The notes under the pieces were generated by a model, which was given only the letters and a program-made list of their open reading frames with translations, did no database searches and was not told the DNA's origin. A stretch of DNA of 64,000 bases from Holothuria scabra (taxonomy: Eukaryota > Echinodermata > Holothuroidea > Aspidochirotida > Holothuriidae): contig CM074193.1 in NCBI GenBank assembly GCA_037179385.1, positions 6,903,547-6,967,546 on the forward strand. The letters run 5' to 3'. Each line of letters opens with the position of its first letter. Position 1 is the stretch's first letter. Of this stretch, positions 10,975 through 22,950 are shown one piece after another. A program made the translations under genes and the position numbers.

Positions 10975-11065
10975 CATTTGTGTTATCTCCAAATTCATGG
11001 ATGTGGAATCCGTGGAGTCCTGGGGTAAGTCCTTTAACATCCCCTTTCACTGTAACTTCAGATGT
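10975..11065 (-). CDS. SOD1: Cu/Zn superoxide dismutase, exon 2 (91 nt)
   Basis: The minus strand shows an acceptor (ATAATATTGCAG) at 11066 and a donor CAAATG|GTGAGG at 10975/10974. The exon starts in phase 0 and encodes [20 protein letters not shown], then [11 protein letters not shown], ending in phase 1, exactly the phase of the exon at 9673-9742. [18 protein letters not shown] is the family signature and carries the two copper-ligand histidines of the first active-site loop. Splice sites, not the 67-codon open frame around them, define the exon. The 1232 bp intron to the next exon contains nothing coding. Exon 1 should lie upstream (above 11066) but I could not identify it. Lack of a signal-peptide exon leaves cytosolic versus secreted form undecided. 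Confidence 0.85.
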
Positions 11066-11119
11066 CTGCAATATTATAGAAAAAAAAAAGAACACTGAAG
11101 AATAACAAGAGCATCAATG

Positions 11120-12070
11120 ATGACATAGCTCAATTACCACTTACCTTACCAATAATTCCTGTTTTGAGGGATCAGAAGAACCACAGAACTGAGGGGAAAC
11201 TGTATAGATCCACTGTACTGCAGCACTTAATATACATGTGAATTATCACATACAGTGCAAATTTGAGTTGTCCAGCTTGAGACACCTTTTTTTAATGATT
11301 ACAAATTTACAATATTGCAAGTAATGCTGCTGACAAAAACGAAGTGCTACTTATACCCCTTTTTGCCATAAAAAAATGATAATTATGACAATATCATACA
11401 AAACTGAACTCTTACCATGGAAAAGAAATACCATTTGTCATTTATCACCATCTGACCCTTTATGACCTAAAATGACATTTCACATCAGTGCAATGTACAG
11501 CTATGACGATCTATTATCCACTGAACACTCTGAATAACACTAATATGATTCTAACACAACTACAGGTAATTTTTTTTTAGCTGGATTACAGTGTTTGATT
11601 CCTTGAACAACCTTTGACCTTTTGAAAAGTACACTTTCATAACCCAACATCAGACTGGTATCTCTACATACATTGATAAGACTCAGACACATTTCCTAAA
11701 AGCTGGCAGCTGTGGAATTCCATAGTACAAATTACCTTTGACGTTCCAAAATATGATAACCCATCTTCTGAACAGTCCTTCCAACTTTCACAGTGCCTGG
11801 ATATGTCCTAAATAAGCTGAAAGCTTGAGACTGATTTCACTTTTTGGCCTGTTTGACCATTAATGTCCTATGAACTACTTCCAAAAAACAACTCTGATAA
11901 TCCCTTATTACCTGGGCAAAAGCCATACATTTGACATAACAAGTACATTACACCTAGAAAAAGAGGGGTTTTGCATAATTTCATTGGTTGACCTCTGCAT
12001 GACCCCAAATGACCTTTGACCTACTTCAAAGCTTCAACTTCGATCACCTATTCTCTATTGAGCACTCAGA
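11120..12070. repeat. Decayed DR1-type repeat belt, left flank of hAT element
   Basis: Degenerate monomers carry TGACCTAAAATGACATTTCAC near 11463, CCTTTGACCTTTTGAAAAG near 11610 and CCCCAAATGACCTTTGACCT near 12005. They resemble the DR1 satellites but are too diverged to show a regular period. The hAT element at 12079 inserted into this belt, which resumes at 13616. No host coding is apparent. Confidence 0.55.
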
Positions 12071-12078
12071 CTTGTAAT

Positions 12079-13607
12079 CACGGCTGGAAAAAACCGGCAA
12101 TAGGGGAAGCTCATTGCCGGGAAATCCAACCCACTCGCGGGAAATTTGCTCAAAGGACTTTTAAAATGGGTGTCGGGCTGATCATCGTATTGTCAGAATA
12201 AGTCAATAAAAGCTCCTTGTTAGCTTTCATTCTAAAAATTTCAGCACATTCTGCACTCCCCAACTTGAACTACCAGAGAATATTTAAAAGTTTTTCGTTC
12301 ATTTATACAAGCAAATTCAATTGGGATATCCCGGGGATAAACTACAACTTCTAAGCACTACGAAGAGAGACAGCGTGATGCTGCCATGAGTGGGTCAATT
12401 AGTACCGTACACTGTGTATATTCTGCATGTTTTGTACACAGTCTGTGCTGATAAAACAACCAATCAGAATGCGCGACATTTTCTTCGGCCGAGGTGGCTG
12501 ACGAATCTACACTGTGTTATAACAGATGAATGAATGCACGTGGTTGAACGTTCTCTGTGTGTAGTACATCTGAAGTGATAATGCATGTAAGCCACAGTAT
12601 GAAGGAATCTCCCTGTTCTTAAAAATAAGAGGCGTGTTATTCTCCTTTGTTTCAACAAATCGGTGCTCAAAAATCAGTAGTCAGGCCACGTGTGTAATTG
12701 TTTTTTGATGGTGCAGGTGAATATCGTGAGCGTTTAATAGAGCGGGTAGTCATTAGCGGGAATAGCGGAGAAGTTTGGTTCAAGAATATGCCAAGTATAT
12801 AGACCTAGCCTGTATGCGTATCGAAGGCCTAAATGATTTCTTGAATGATTATGTTTTGCCCCTTTGTGAAGCCTGAGTAACGGACACATTTTACACAACA
12901 CAGTGACAAAGTTCGTCCCACCCTCATTGCATAGCTGTATTAATCAAACATATTGCCATTCTGTCAGGCTATTCGGGGCGACCAATGAGAGAGCTACATT
13001 TGGGCTGTTTGCTTTCATTTGTGCAGCACAGTAAAGAACGTGATAGCGACGTAGTACTGTAGTAGCAGCGGTGACCTGCTGCTGTTTGTGAAGGAGTGTT
13101 TACGTATACACACAACAGTAGTAGTTGCTGAGCTGTACGCGACGGCGCTCAATGGACAAGTTGCTTGGCTAGAAAGTTAATTAGTTTGTTTGACAGAAGA
13201 GAAGAGTAGGACAAACTTTGAAGGAAGGAGAGATTCGGTAATGGAATTTAACTTTATTCTGTTCGAAATCTTCATAATTTGAAAGCTTTACATTAGCAGT
13301 TAATGCACAAACAAGTTTCATTCCCAGTGCTTGAATTCATGATTAGGTCGGACTCAACAAAATCGTGGCCAAAGCTATCAAAAAACCCGATGGGCTACAT
13401 AATTTTCCCGCCACGGCGTTCATTCATCAGGGGCTTTCAGGGCCAGGAAGGGCCGTTTCCTGCAATCTGAGAGGCTTCATTTTTCAAAAATTTTTCTGTA
13501 CGCTTCGCGCGAACCCACGGTCGCGCTCCGCTTAGATAGTAAATAATTACAATCACACTGGAAATAATTCTTTCATTGCCGGAAAATTTCGGTTTTTTCC
13601 AGCCGTG
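12079..13607. mobile_element. hAT-type DNA transposon, 1.53 kb, non-autonomous
   Basis: Termini are inverted: CACGGCTGGAAAAAACCG at the left and CGGTTTTTTCCAGCCGTG at the right, 18 bp perfect. Immediately outside lies the identical 8 bp CTTGTAAT (12071-12078 and 13608-13615). An 8 bp duplication plus a terminus beginning CA is diagnostic of the hAT superfamily. The interior is richer in CpG than its surroundings but holds no transposase. Open frames at 12464-12670 and 13437-13637 are unrecognised. The perfect TSD and TIR suggest fairly recent insertion relative to its decayed surroundings. Confidence 0.88.
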
Positions 13608-13615
13608 CTTGTAAT

Positions 13616-13900
13616 AACATTTGGTTTTAAAGCCCATGATGAAAACTTGGGTGATTTCCCTGTTTGACTTTTATATGATCCCAAATGAAGTTTGACCTAT
13701 TGTACTTCAATAGTTAAACTTTGATGATGTCCCACCAACAACTGAACAATGACCCCATTCGTAAAATTATCATTTAATCTCAAAGAGTTGAAGGCCTCTG
13801 AATAATGTCAATGTTTGACCTCTACAAGACCACCAAATGACCTTTGACCAACTTCCAGTGGTGCAACACTGATGCCAGTCAACACGCAGCTGTACACTTA
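13616..13900. repeat. Decayed DR1-type repeat belt, right flank of hAT element
   Basis: Continues the repeat interrupted by the hAT insertion. CCCAAATGAAGTTTGACCTA at about 13680 and CACCAAATGACCTTTGACCA at about 13832 are recognisable motif copies roughly 150 bp apart. Confidence 0.55.
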
Positions 13901-14926
13901 ATGAAGCCAAGTGACCACTTCTCTAGCATTCCCGCCTTTTTTAGATCTGCGCAAATGAGATTTCGCGGAACTGTGACTGACAAGGGGTCTCCCCCTATAT
14001 GTTGAATAATGTATAAGTAGGTGTACAAATGGATACAACAACACGGTAAGTGGACATTTTAATCTTTCCTTCTCTTAAAAATCAAAGATTTTTTAGTTTT
14101 TTCAAACATATACTGCAAAAATACACTCCCAAAAAGAGGCAGTCGATTCTTATGTCTCAAATTAGGACCTCAAACTTTGCAAGTACCTGACTCATTGAGG
14201 GATGTAAAACGTTCCTTTTGTATCGACGTTTGAAGATTATAGTATAGGCTTTCTGTTGATACCAAAATTACGTAGTTTAATTTATAAATTGTTTTTTAAA
14301 CAACTGCAAAACCCAAAGGGGCATTTAGCGTACAATATGCATGTAGTATGTACTATAGTACATATGGTATTGGTAAGTATACACAGTTAACGTTGTATAT
14401 CCTACAACGTTACTGTTAGTACTATTCCAGTATGGCTCGGATAACATCGGTCATAACAAAATAATGAACGACTAATATATTAAGGGATTTGCAGGACAGG
14501 TACCCATTGCATTTACATTCTTAAAAACTTCCAGTGTTGTTTGTAGACTTGTAGTCTATGAAATTTGAAGCTTCAGTTTTCATGGCATATTCAGTAACAT
14601 TGCAATGTTGGCAAGTGGGGGTTTACATTAAGTTACAACTTACATGTAACTTTGTTATAAAGTCGGCAAACTTGGGACTCGTATGAATCATGATCAAGTC
14701 AGCCTGGATTAAGTAAACAAACTCCAAATTTAGAGGGTTCAACTTCAGTCTGGAAATATTCACGGGTTAATATTCTTTCTCACCTGATAGTTACTGTGCC
14801 ACAAACAGAAAAACTCAGTCCTTTCCATCATTTTCCATAATAGATCGACCTACAGTATAGTGGTATACTGTACTGTAATTAAGTTCAAGTTGTCTATTTC
14901 TGTGAAGTCCCATAGGTACCCTATCG

Positions 14927-14950
14927 ATTGCAAAGCTGCAGCTTTGCAAT
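14927..14950. repeat. Perfect 24-bp palindrome
   Basis: ATTGCAAAGCTG is followed directly by CAGCTTTGCAAT, an exact inverted repeat without a spacer. The central AGCTGCAGCT includes a PstI-type hexamer and overlapping E-box-like CAGCTG-related bases. No surrounding element boundary was recognised. Confidence 0.7.
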
Positions 14951-16114
14951 TTAAACAATTTCTAGCCCTTTTTAAGCTTATATCATTTAAAAACCTTACC
15001 CCATGGGCAATTACGTACTACCATCTAAACTGTGACTTGCATTTTAAAACTACTGGTTAACTTTAATGAAGGAGAGTGGTTTCAGTGGAAACAGAAATTG
15101 GTGCTGTGAGTACTGGCTGTATGGCATATATTACATAATTTTTATTCAGTAACAAGAATTACCATCCCTCAAACTAAACCTTATCCTGGCTGACTTGAAT
15201 TGTCCCAAAAGCTCACCTCAATGTGGTGCTTAATTCAAGCTGTTGGATTTGTAGGTTGTGTCATTTTTCACCATGGTAACTCATGGGAACCCACTTTTGG
15301 GTTCTGTTACAAAATGCATGGGTGGTAACTGATTGGTGGTAACCAGTTTTGGGGTTCTGTGATTTAATTATCAGAGGTCCACCACACGATGGGGAACAAT
15401 CGTTTCCCATGAAATCTGACGGCATGTAAACTGCAGTACAGTAAGCCAGACAGCCATGATATGTTCACTGGCAGTGGTCAGTTTTGTCACACTCTACAGC
15501 TTTACCCAACTTTGTCTTAAAATGAATTCCCATCAGTGTGGCACTCAATGAAATGAAAACTGTAAATTCATTCCTAGATTTTTTTACATTAATTATATAT
15601 TTCTGATCTTTAAGGACTCATGTCACATAAAGGAGAGCCATATTGGGCAACATTTAGGTAGTTTCCTGCGGCAAAAAACTGTATTGTTACATTGACTGTT
15701 TGAGATACTATAGGCATATCAAACTGGCCTACTGCCAGTAGAAATGACCCAGGAACATTCCGTCACCTCACAAGAGGACAGGATAGTGATGAATTATTAT
15801 CCTAGCAGTCAAGCTATCATCATGTTATTTTAAGGACCAGTATTTCATGTGAAAAGAAATTTACAAGGAATTCAAAGTAAGATATCCCATTTGCCAAACC
15901 TCAGCTGATATACTCCTTCCCTTGCAACCTTACTGGAATTTGCCTTTGCCTTCAGTACTTTTCACTTTTACCCAGAGTAAATGAGGAAAATCAATAGCAC
16001 TTGTTAAACATTGTACTGATGATCTTTCCTGCAAGGCCCTTCCGTCCTGTCTAAGCAGGCCCATTTAGAAGGTCTCTCATTCATTTTCTTGCTCAATGTA
16101 TTATGCTGACTGAG

Positions 16115-16139
16115 TGTACTACATGATGCATGTAGTACA
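16115..16139. repeat. Hairpin, 11-bp perfect stem and 3-base loop
   Basis: TGTACTACATG, loop ATG, then CATGTAGTACA. The stem is exact. It lies in otherwise unremarkable sequence and no small RNA gene context is visible. Confidence 0.65.
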
Positions 16140-16790
16140 TGTATTTTTTTTCAAAGAATGAACATTGGATTGAAGTTGATAGAGTTTCCTAGTATAAAGA
16201 TTTTTAAACCAGCTTTTAAGTTAGCCCAACTTTTTTTAAAGTGAGGTGATTTTCACTGTTTTGGTGCAAACAAGATGCAGTTTTGCTCTGTGTCAACAGA
16301 GCTTGCCATCATGACTATAACATTGTATGTGTATACAGGCATATCACATTCAAACAATATATAGCCTTCTAGTACAATGTTCACTACTGATTAGTTTAAT
16401 TTGTAAATGGCATTACAACAAACAAAGTGTTGCAAAAATGTCGAAGGAGCAAGTATCACACCATTTTCTCCGAAGTGGGAACAATATTGGTGAGGATGAA
16501 TTAGGCTGCTGTTGTAACGTTTTACATAGGACGACCTGCATTAATGTTCATTTCGCGAAAGTAGGCCCACTATACTGTGTACATACTCTGGGTGCCACAA
16601 TCGATTCGTGTTGGAATTTACCGAGTACCCGACTCATTGAGAATATTTTATAGTGCAAAAATGGTACCACTAGATAGAAAACAAAATTTTCTCTCTATTG
16701 AAGTAAAAACTGAGTAGTTTAAAACAACACCAAATAAATGCTGAACGATTTTGCAGAGCATTAGAAACCCATTTTAGACGTTTCATAAAA

Positions 16791-17345
16791 TGGACTAAAA
16801 TCCTCCCTTTTACCCATGAGTTCACTCAGAACCAGGCACCGAAAGTATTTCTTACATCTTATTCATTGATTTTCACAGTTTTAAAAATTTTTTGGTTCCT
16901 AGTTTCTGAGATAATTGACTTTAAAAGTCATGACTTTTAGCTAATTAGTATTCAAATCCTTATGACGTCACGAAACGTCATGCATAAAATGTAAGAGAAG
17001 GAAGCTCTTTTCGAAAAGTTGCGATGTGACTGATGCCCCATCATCTACTGGACATACTTGCCAAATCTGAGAAAATTGAAACTTAACCCCAAGGAGTTTC
17101 AACCTCAAGGAGTTGCAGGATTTTGTGTGATTTCACTGTTTGACCTACTTTTTTCTACCTTTTTTGACCCCTTAGTGACATTCAACCTGTTTCAAAAGTC
17201 CTGCTATCAGCTCAATACCTCTGTCAAATTTGCAAATATTTGGACATACACTGTAACCACAAGGAGTTGAAGGCTTTTTCATTAATTCACAATTTGACCT
17301 CTCATGACCCTATGTGACCCTTGACCTAATTGCTGCTATCATATT
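16791..17345. repeat. Decayed repeat with GACCTxxxTGACC motifs
   Basis: Phrases such as TTTCATAAAATGGAC, AAGGAGTTxxAGG (three times), TTTGACCTACTTTTTTCTACC and CTATGTGACCCTTGACCTAA place this in the same degenerate satellite assemblage as 11120-12070 and 21150-22300. No coding is apparent. Confidence 0.45.
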
Positions 17346-17437
17346 TTTGAAGCCCTTGATGTGTTGTAAAACCTCACCAACTTTGACAAGAATTGGTCAA
17401 AGAACCAGTGGACACCAGACATTTTTCCAATGTTGAA

Positions 17438-17441
17438 AGAC

Positions 17442-17484
<43 letters not shown>

Positions 17485-17485
17485 G
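17438..17485. repeat. (ACAG)n microsatellite
   Basis: About ten near-perfect copies of the tetranucleotide ACAG/GACA follow the decayed repeat, in the position where such repeats often end in a GACA run. A shorter, similar GACAGACAGACAC stretch ends the repeat near 22305-22316. Confidence 0.9.
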
Positions 17486-18765
17486 GCATTGACATGACAA
17501 CAGCTCAACTAATTGAACTCAAAAAGTAATTTGTGCAACTCACCAGCTACACATATTGTAACATTTGCAATTTATTAATGCAGAAGTGTTCTGTACCTCT
17601 AAAAAAAAAGAAGAACACTAAATTCGAGCAACATGTCACCAAGCGATTTTGTTGTCCATCAATGTGTCAAAATACCACATCATGACTTAAAATATAATAC
17701 CTACTTAAAAATATCAAACTTCAAATTAGAATTAAAAAATGTACTGCAGTTCTGATGGTACTGTATATATTCAGACCCCTAACTACATTGTGTCAGGAGG
17801 CAGTCCACCCTGCCCCTCTTGAGTCCCACACTTCCCCCTCCTCATATGAAGCCATTTCTGCACCCTGCCTATATTTCTCTAACCATACCCATTTTCAACT
17901 TCTCCAGATGGATTTGCACCACATAGGGGACATACCCTACCAAGTAGAACACTGGCTGTTGAACTCTGCATACTGTATACTCTAATGCAGTCCTTTGTGT
18001 GTGAAGTGTCATCTCTCTACAGTTCATGAAAACAAAACCCATGAGCTTCAGAGAGTCTCCCCTATAACCCTGTCAAATGATGTGAAGCTTTTTGCACATA
18101 CAGTACATTGAGTACCCTTCAACTAACCCCCCCCCCCCCTTCCTACACCTCTTTCAAGCTGATATTTATATCCAAAAGATGCCATGATGCCATTATGCCC
18201 AGTTTCAGCCACTAGGCAAATATTATGAACATGTTGGGAAAATACAGGGATTCTCAAAGTGACTATCAAGCTGACCCAAAACAGTATGGAAGGAGGAATT
18301 CCCCCTTTTCAAACCTACAGTAGGTATGGTCCCCAACTAGAAGAATAAAAGAACTCTACAACTGATCATCCATGTCCATGTGATTGGTCCTGGAATGGAC
18401 AGACTTGAAACTTCACCCAATTGTGTCTCAACTCTTGTGCAATAGCTACAGTAGTATAAGGGGCAGGGCAAGGGTATTTGAATTTCCCAAATGAATGAAT
18501 AAATTTTGATAGGGGGGAGGAGGGAAGCATGAGTTGAGAGCTCCCTCTTCTTCTTCTTTTCCCTGCTTTTCTACCTTTTTTCACATTTCCTTGAGTATAT
18601 GGAAAAGAGGGACATCACTCCCCCTCCCAGCTGGTCCGTGACGCCACCCCTGGCTAGTATTTAATGCATTTGGAAGACGGCACCAAATTGTGCACATGAG
18701 ATGCTGCAATAACAGAACACCCATGGTACATTTCAGTTGCACAATAAATTGATATGAAACTCCTT
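17486..18765. other. Non-coding stretch, no feature recognised
   Basis: AT-rich DNA with homopolymer runs (C11 near 18129, A8 near 17602). Open frames at 17755-17985, 18366-18584 and 18581-18925 show low-complexity or no recognisable sequence. Confidence 0.4.
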
Positions 18766-20035
18766 CAGGGAATAATTTATCTGGTATCGCATCGCAAAAT
18801 GCGATGCAAAGTGAAAGATTTGCGATACAGTACAAATCAAAATATGTGTAGCAAAATTTGCGATACAATTTCCGAACAAAAGCTCCGGTACTCGGTGAAC
18901 AGAAATGAAAACAGCAATACTGCACGAAGACCTAGAACTGTTCAATATATAACTAGTACACGCACATCAAGTAACGAAACACTGCAAAAAAGCAGCAAGA
19001 AAAGTACCCAGGTACTTGAGTATGCCAGTCAAAACAGCAAGGTAATTCTGCCTTTTCACACAACTTTTATGTGCACCTATTGGCCGCTAGTTACATTGTC
19101 GATGGTGTGACTTCAACGTATGCAGCTGTGTATGAAGTGTAAGGCACTCTGTTACAATAGCTCGGAGACTTCCCATAGGGATCAAACTTCTTCCATATAA
19201 AACAGGAGACAGCCTAGGCTCTACACATCTCCATATACAAACACGTCAGTATAGGGTAAGGTCTTGCACAAAAAACTCAGTAGAAAAAGCATCTTAGGGC
19301 AAAATTACAGGGGTTAATCTTTGGAAAATAGTATGAAGGGCTTAGTAAGAGTATTTTACATGTGCCTCATAATTATTTTGTGAAATTTGTGAAAATTTGA
19401 TTATATTGGACATGTTTCAAATTGTCATCGTTCTGACTACCCTGAATGAGGCTGTAGCAATACCCATAGAAGGCCTTGTGTGTAATACATATGAGAAGTT
19501 TGAGAACACACTTAGAAACGGATTGCAAGCTCGAAATTTAGGTAAAGTCCCAGGGTTTAAGGAGCATGCAAACTGCTTATTATCATGGTGGAAGAAAAAC
19601 AATAAGGTTACTGACTGTCTTCTGGCCCTGTTCCAGTTTGTTAGCATGCAGTGCATCAAGCTTATTGATTGAATGTTTTTGACTCGCTTTCTGGAGGACC
19701 TTACACTGTAGGCCTACAGCAAAGCAAGGAGCTGATTCACTCGGATATGGAATTGAAGTCAGTGTTTTGTGCCTTGTTTCTGCAGATCCATAAAGACGGA
19801 TAGGACTTTTCGTGGAACAGTGCTGTCACATTAAGTCAATAATTAGGTTTACTCTCAGGATATAACTGAACACCGTATCATAGGGGAATAGCATCTGGTC
19901 ATGAACCAGAGTACTGCATAACAGAAGAAAAGTATGACAGTGAAAATTGCTATGCAAATTTTGAAAATTGCTACACAAAATGGAACTTGTATCGCAAAAA
20001 TGCTATGCAAAACTTCTGTACTAAATTATTCCCTG
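18766..20035. mobile_element. TIR element, CAGGGAATAATTTA termini, apparent 5-bp TSD
   Basis: The left terminus is CAGGGAATAATTTATCTGG and the right terminus, reverse complemented, is CAGGGAATAATTTAGTACAG, giving 14 bp inverted ends. The five bases outside are TCCTT on both sides (18761-18765 and 20036-20040). Subterminal regions hold many GCGATGC/GCATCGC and TTGCGATAC motifs, including the palindrome GCATCGCAAAATGCGATGC near 18786. The terminus CAGGG fits hAT, but hAT usually duplicates 8 bp. The element at 40672 has a closely related terminus. A 91-codon open frame at 19397-19672 inside is unrecognised. Confidence 0.6.
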
Positions 20036-20040
20036 TCCTT

Positions 20041-21140
20041 CCCTTCAAATTTAAAATCCCCACCTTCAAAAAATATGAATGGGGGTGGGGTTGGGATTTT
20101 TCCCCAGATTCAACTACTTAGTATCAAGTACATAGTGCAAACATTGCTTTATACCCTTTGGTGCACTGTATTAGATTGCATTATCAGACCTTGCTCCTCG
20201 ATGTGGGAGGTTAGGGTGCCCTCTCTATCAGTGCTATAATTTACAGGGGTTGGTTGGGAGTAAGAGGGGACTACATAGGTGAAAATGAGATCTGTTGAGG
20301 GGCAATATACATTTTGTAAACAATAACTTATCCTGTGTTTATAATCTAAACTCCAACTTACAGTATGTCGGCCCAAAACTCATCATTGGACCAAAACAGG
20401 ATGTCTCTACACATACTGTACATGGCCCCAAAACTGGATGACTAAGAAATCAGATGTACAGTACAAAGAACAAGTGGTTAAAAAAAACTGGTTGTCCCTG
20501 TTAATTATAGGTTGCCCCACTGTAAAAAAAAATATTGGCCTACAGTAAGATTCCATTCAAAATCGCACCACAGTCCAGTAGTACAGAAAAGGCAGAAAGG
20601 GAATTGCACATTTTAATAGAATCTGTATGAGCATAAACTGTGCTTCTAAACATAAAGTTTTAACATGAAGCAGGCTTAGTGGATTTAGTGTGAAGACTGG
20701 ACAACTGCTAATTTCAAGCCCTGCATAACCCTGAATGATCTTTTTTGCCCTAGCCAAATACTTTGATACAGTCCTTCCTAGTATGCCTTGTAGACTTGAA
20801 CTATTATACCTGTAGGTACAACAAAGATTCAAAATAGAAGTTGGGACAGCAGTCAACCATTTTGACAACACCTTTCTGCCAGAGATTACAAAAATTGCAG
20901 TGCAAGATTCACAAGCACAAACTACTTTAGAGGGGCTGGGGGGGTTATTAAATTATATGTAAAAAAAAGAGCACCTTAGGCTGTCTGTACTAGTTTAAGT
21001 CATTATTGACATACAACCACAAATACTCTTTCACCCTCAGGGCAACCTAAAGAATGTCACCAAAATGTTCCAAGCTACAGATCTTCAGTGTATATTTATT
21101 CTATTGCCCTTAAAAAGTTACAATATAAAAATTAAAACTT
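20041..21140. other. Non-coding stretch, no feature recognised
   Basis: AT-rich sequence with frequent ACTGTA/TACAGT tetramers, as is general in this window. The 104-codon minus-strand open frame at 20557-20871 has no recognisable domain. No element ends were found. Confidence 0.4.
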
Positions 21141-21149
21141 CCTGCTTAC

Positions 21150-22316
21150 AATGAAGGTACCATCAGCAACTGAGTGTCATTATACACAAGCACCCAAGTT
21201 GTACAATGCAATTTGTAGCAGGTGGAACATTTTGCAGAATTTCATAAAAAGGGCTAAATTAACCCATTACCGTTGTTTGGGTCCTTTTGGACCCATGCGG
21301 AGAGCTCGGCTGTCACACATCTTTACTGTTTCACGCGGAGCTCGAAACTGCGAGTAGCTACCCGAAAATTCGGCCACAACAGCGAGAGAGACAATAGTTT
21401 AAGGTCACAGGGTCAATGGCCTATGGACGCCGATGCGGGGCGGGCTACGTCCGCTTTTCCGCCCACTCCCGAGGCGCGCGAATATGCCCCGATCGGAGCA
21501 CAACGGTAAAGGGTTAAGGGCTCAAATGAAGCCTTGCTTTGAACCTAAAATCCCTGCATACCATCCACAGATCACTAACCAAGCATCCTTTCTACATACT
21601 GTTAACACTTTAAACAATACTCAAAGGTAGGCTTCAACATTTTGTAATGTTTCTCTTATGTTTAATACAGGGGACCTCAGGACTACATTTTGGGCCTTAG
21701 ACCCCAATTTCCTGTACATAATAAAGGTACCACAAACAACTGAGTGTCAATATAAACAAGCATCAAAGTTTTACAAGGCAATTTGTAGGAGGTGGAGCAT
21801 TTTACAGAATTTCATGAAAAAGGCCAATGGGCCCAAATGGGACCTTGGACCTAAAATTCTAGCATACCATCCACAGATCACTTACCAAGCATCCTTTCTA
21901 CAGACTTTTAACACTTAAAACAATAATTCAAAGGCAGGCTTAAGCATTTTGTAATATTTCACAAACAATAATTCAAAGGCAGGCTTGAGCATTTTGTAAT
22001 ATTGAAATGGACCCTAGAGGCCATCCTGGACCTTAGATCTAAAAATTGTGAACACCCCAAAAGAACCACTACGGTGCTACCAGAGTACCATTATGACAAA
22101 CCATCCACAGTGTACGACATAATCTGTAGGAGAGGAGGCTTTTTTAGAATTTCACAAAATGGGCCATAGGGCCCACATGGGACCTTGGGACCAGTATTCC
22201 TGAACACCCCAGATAGCCCACTACCCACAGAACATTGTGTCCATGTTTCAAGCAAAATCAACGAAAGCATGTGGGAGTAAAAGCATTCAGAACAAATTGT
22301 GGACAGACAGACACAC
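21150..22316. repeat. Degenerate tandem repeat, 'GGGCCCAAATGGGACCTTGGACC' type
   Basis: Units share AAGGTACCA(C/T)(A/C)AxCAACTGA, GTCAxTATAxACAAGCA, CAATTTGTAG(C/G)AGGTGGA, ATTTCATxAAAA and GGGACCTTGGACC. Aligned copies start near 21153, 21725 and, more diverged, 22060. The first is lengthened by a MITE at 21263-21513. A ~48 bp sub-duplication (AATTCAAAGGCAGGCTT) lies at about 21925-22000. It is the same family as 2440-3130. It ends in a short GACAGACAGACAC stretch. Confidence 0.6.
21263..21513. mobile_element. piggyBac-like MITE, 251 bp, TTAA-flanked
   Basis: TTAA at 21259-21262 and 21514-21517 flanks inverted termini CCCATTACCGTTGT (left) and ACAACGGTAAAGGG (right). A TTAA duplication with termini beginning CCC is the piggyBac hallmark. 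The interior is strikingly GC- and CpG-rich (CGGGGCGGGC, GGCGCGCGAA), unlike the flanks, and lacks any transposase. Short open frames crossing it are chance. Inserted into one unit of the degenerate tandem repeat, so it is younger than that array. Confidence 0.8.
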
Positions 22317-22950
22317 AGAGTTGCGCTGCATGATTACAAAAGCTCACACCGGCATGCTGGTATGAGGTAACAAAAAAATTGGGGGAAAAGCATCAAAATT
22401 TTAGCAAAATACTTCTTGAGAGATCTCTACAGTTACCCCTAATTAGATTTGCATTGCATCTGTCATTGCAGCAACAAACCATTGAAACAAGAACAAAAGG
22501 TTTTGAAGACCTACTGTACCTAGTAAATATAAGAAGTTGTTTACTTCTAAATACTTCTCACATGTGCTTTAAAGTTTTTTCTTTTAGTTAAAAATGTAAG
22601 CATTAGACAAACAAAGAGTGGGCTACAAATCACAACAGTAATAAAACAAAGTTACCCACAGTACAGTACATGTAAGCTCTAGTAAAGCTTCAAACCATGT
22701 CTATGCAACCTATCAGCAGAGACAATCTGTTTCTATTTAAGCCGTCTTGAATTTAAAAATAAATGCAGGTACCTTCACCTTCATCTTTTAAACGGATGTT
22801 TCATTCCAATTAACCCACATGCAAGCAGCTGTAACACAGAAATGGACAAACTTGAGTACTACACATCATACCATTTGGCAATAGTATACACTGATGTGAA
22901 ATCAAGTTTTTCCGCTTATGAAACTTACAAGCTTTGTAAGAATTTTTTTG
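22317..22950. other. Non-coding stretch, no feature recognised
   Basis: AT-rich sequence between repeat blocks. The 70-codon open frame at 22379-22591 has no recognisable product. Confidence 0.35.

Larger units (their letters stand above)
13901..16790. other. Non-coding stretch with several palindromes
   Basis: No gene or transposon end was recognised. Visible structures are a perfect 24 bp palindrome at 14927-14950, a hairpin with 11 bp stem at 16115-16139, and a short AACGTTGTA...TACAACGTT hairpin near 14389-14411. Open frames at 14860-15060 and 16327-16653 resemble no family I know. Confidence 0.4.

Noticed and set aside
19397..19672. 91-codon plus-strand frame with an AG|GTAAAG possible donor at about 19542, perhaps a host exon.
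   Set aside because: No family resemblance, no convincing acceptor, and it lies inside a TIR element; left as unrecognised.
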